A model generated the notes under the pieces. That model was not told the origin of the DNA. It did no database searches and saw only the letters and a list, made by a program, of their open reading frames with translations. Positions 31,631 through 31,716 of a DNA stretch of 31,716 nt are shown piece after piece. Within the stretch, counting starts at the first letter, position 1, and each line of letters begins with the position of its first letter. A program made the translations under genes and the position numbers. This DNA is from JBFMFE01 sp040752295 (lineage in GTDB: Bacteria; UBP15; UBA6099; JBFMBQ01), in contig JBFMFE010000318.1 in the NCBI GenBank assembly GCA_040752295.1, positions 1-31,716 of the forward strand, written 5' to 3'.

Positions 31631-31716
31631 CGTTTCGGTCAGTTTCTTTGCGATAATATCGGCTTGTCCACATATTTCCCTATCCCCTCGTATATTTCGT
31701 CAGATTTACCGAAACG
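31631..31716. repeat. 9-bp inverted repeat at the start of the outward transcript
   Basis: CGTTTCGGT (31631-31639) and ACCGAAACG (31708-31716) are perfectly complementary, 68 bp apart. Between them, CGATA-A-TATCG (31651-31661) is another short palindrome. Starting about 6 bases after the predicted transcription start, this could be a structured leader or the end of a repeat that continues outside the window. Confidence 0.45.

Noticed and set aside
31485..31716. CRISPR or phage attachment site at the right edge
   Set aside because: No regularly spaced repeats and no integrase or tRNA 3' end duplication is visible.

Overview
The window is a GC-rich bacterial chromosome segment with dense, mostly housekeeping gene content and short accessory patches that are visibly richer in A+T. 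No gene fixes the phylum. The mix is a fused two-gene 2-oxoacid:ferredoxin oxidoreductase, RemA next to gmk-rpoZ-coaBC, an orphan ftsZ, frequent TTG/GTG starts, PIN and MNT/HEPN modules, and cloverleaf-like intergenic repeats. Together these suggest an uncultured, probably anaerobic lineage near the PVC superphylum or Omnitrophota-like candidate phyla. This is inference, held with low confidence.

Layout. 1-610: no convincing gene; an 89-bp cloverleaf repeat (33-121), then sequence ending in a candidate comM terminator. 611-4889 (minus): epimerase, a small AT-rich ORFan membrane protein, DegT-type aminotransferase and comM, with a good promoter at 4955-4983. 5030-13415 (plus): a promoter with an embedded palindrome, gamma-delta fused and alpha-beta fused 2-oxoacid oxidoreductase genes, then LeuC- and LeuD-type hydro-lyase subunits separated by an MNT/HEPN toxin-antitoxin pair, then an OPT transporter and a small zinc-ribbon protein. 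13464-14612 (minus): ftsZ with its terminator. 14769-15413: two divergent small DNA-binding proteins around a perfect palindrome. 15804-16661: MerR-type coiled-coil regulator. 16677-19429 (minus): GH4 glycosidase and MFS transporter.

19535-20050: a tRNA operon (Lys-TTT, Glu-TTC, Val-CAC, Asp-GTC) with promoter and terminator. 20095-25359 (plus): rmuC, then remA-gmk-rpoZ (overlapping, each with a TTG start), coaBC and a secreted protein of unknown function. 25398-27559: a heptad-repeat coiled-coil membrane protein behind a palindromic promoter, a relic ORF, and a GAF-GGDEF diguanylate cyclase. 27727-29503 (minus): ftsY and an IMPase-family phosphatase. 29783-31415 (minus): a decayed PIN-domain gene, an intact PIN gene with a small overlapping partner, and a GNAT acetyltransferase. 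31591-31716: a strong promoter facing out of the window and a 9-bp inverted repeat.

Most noteworthy: the LeuC-type subunit has Ser where the family has the first [4Fe-4S] Cys ligand, in an operon interrupted by a toxin-antitoxin pair; a PIN gene with a downstream 59-aa partner carrying a near-ideal Shine-Dalgarno sequence, next to a degenerate paralogue; the divergent regulator pair; and the cloverleaf repeat.
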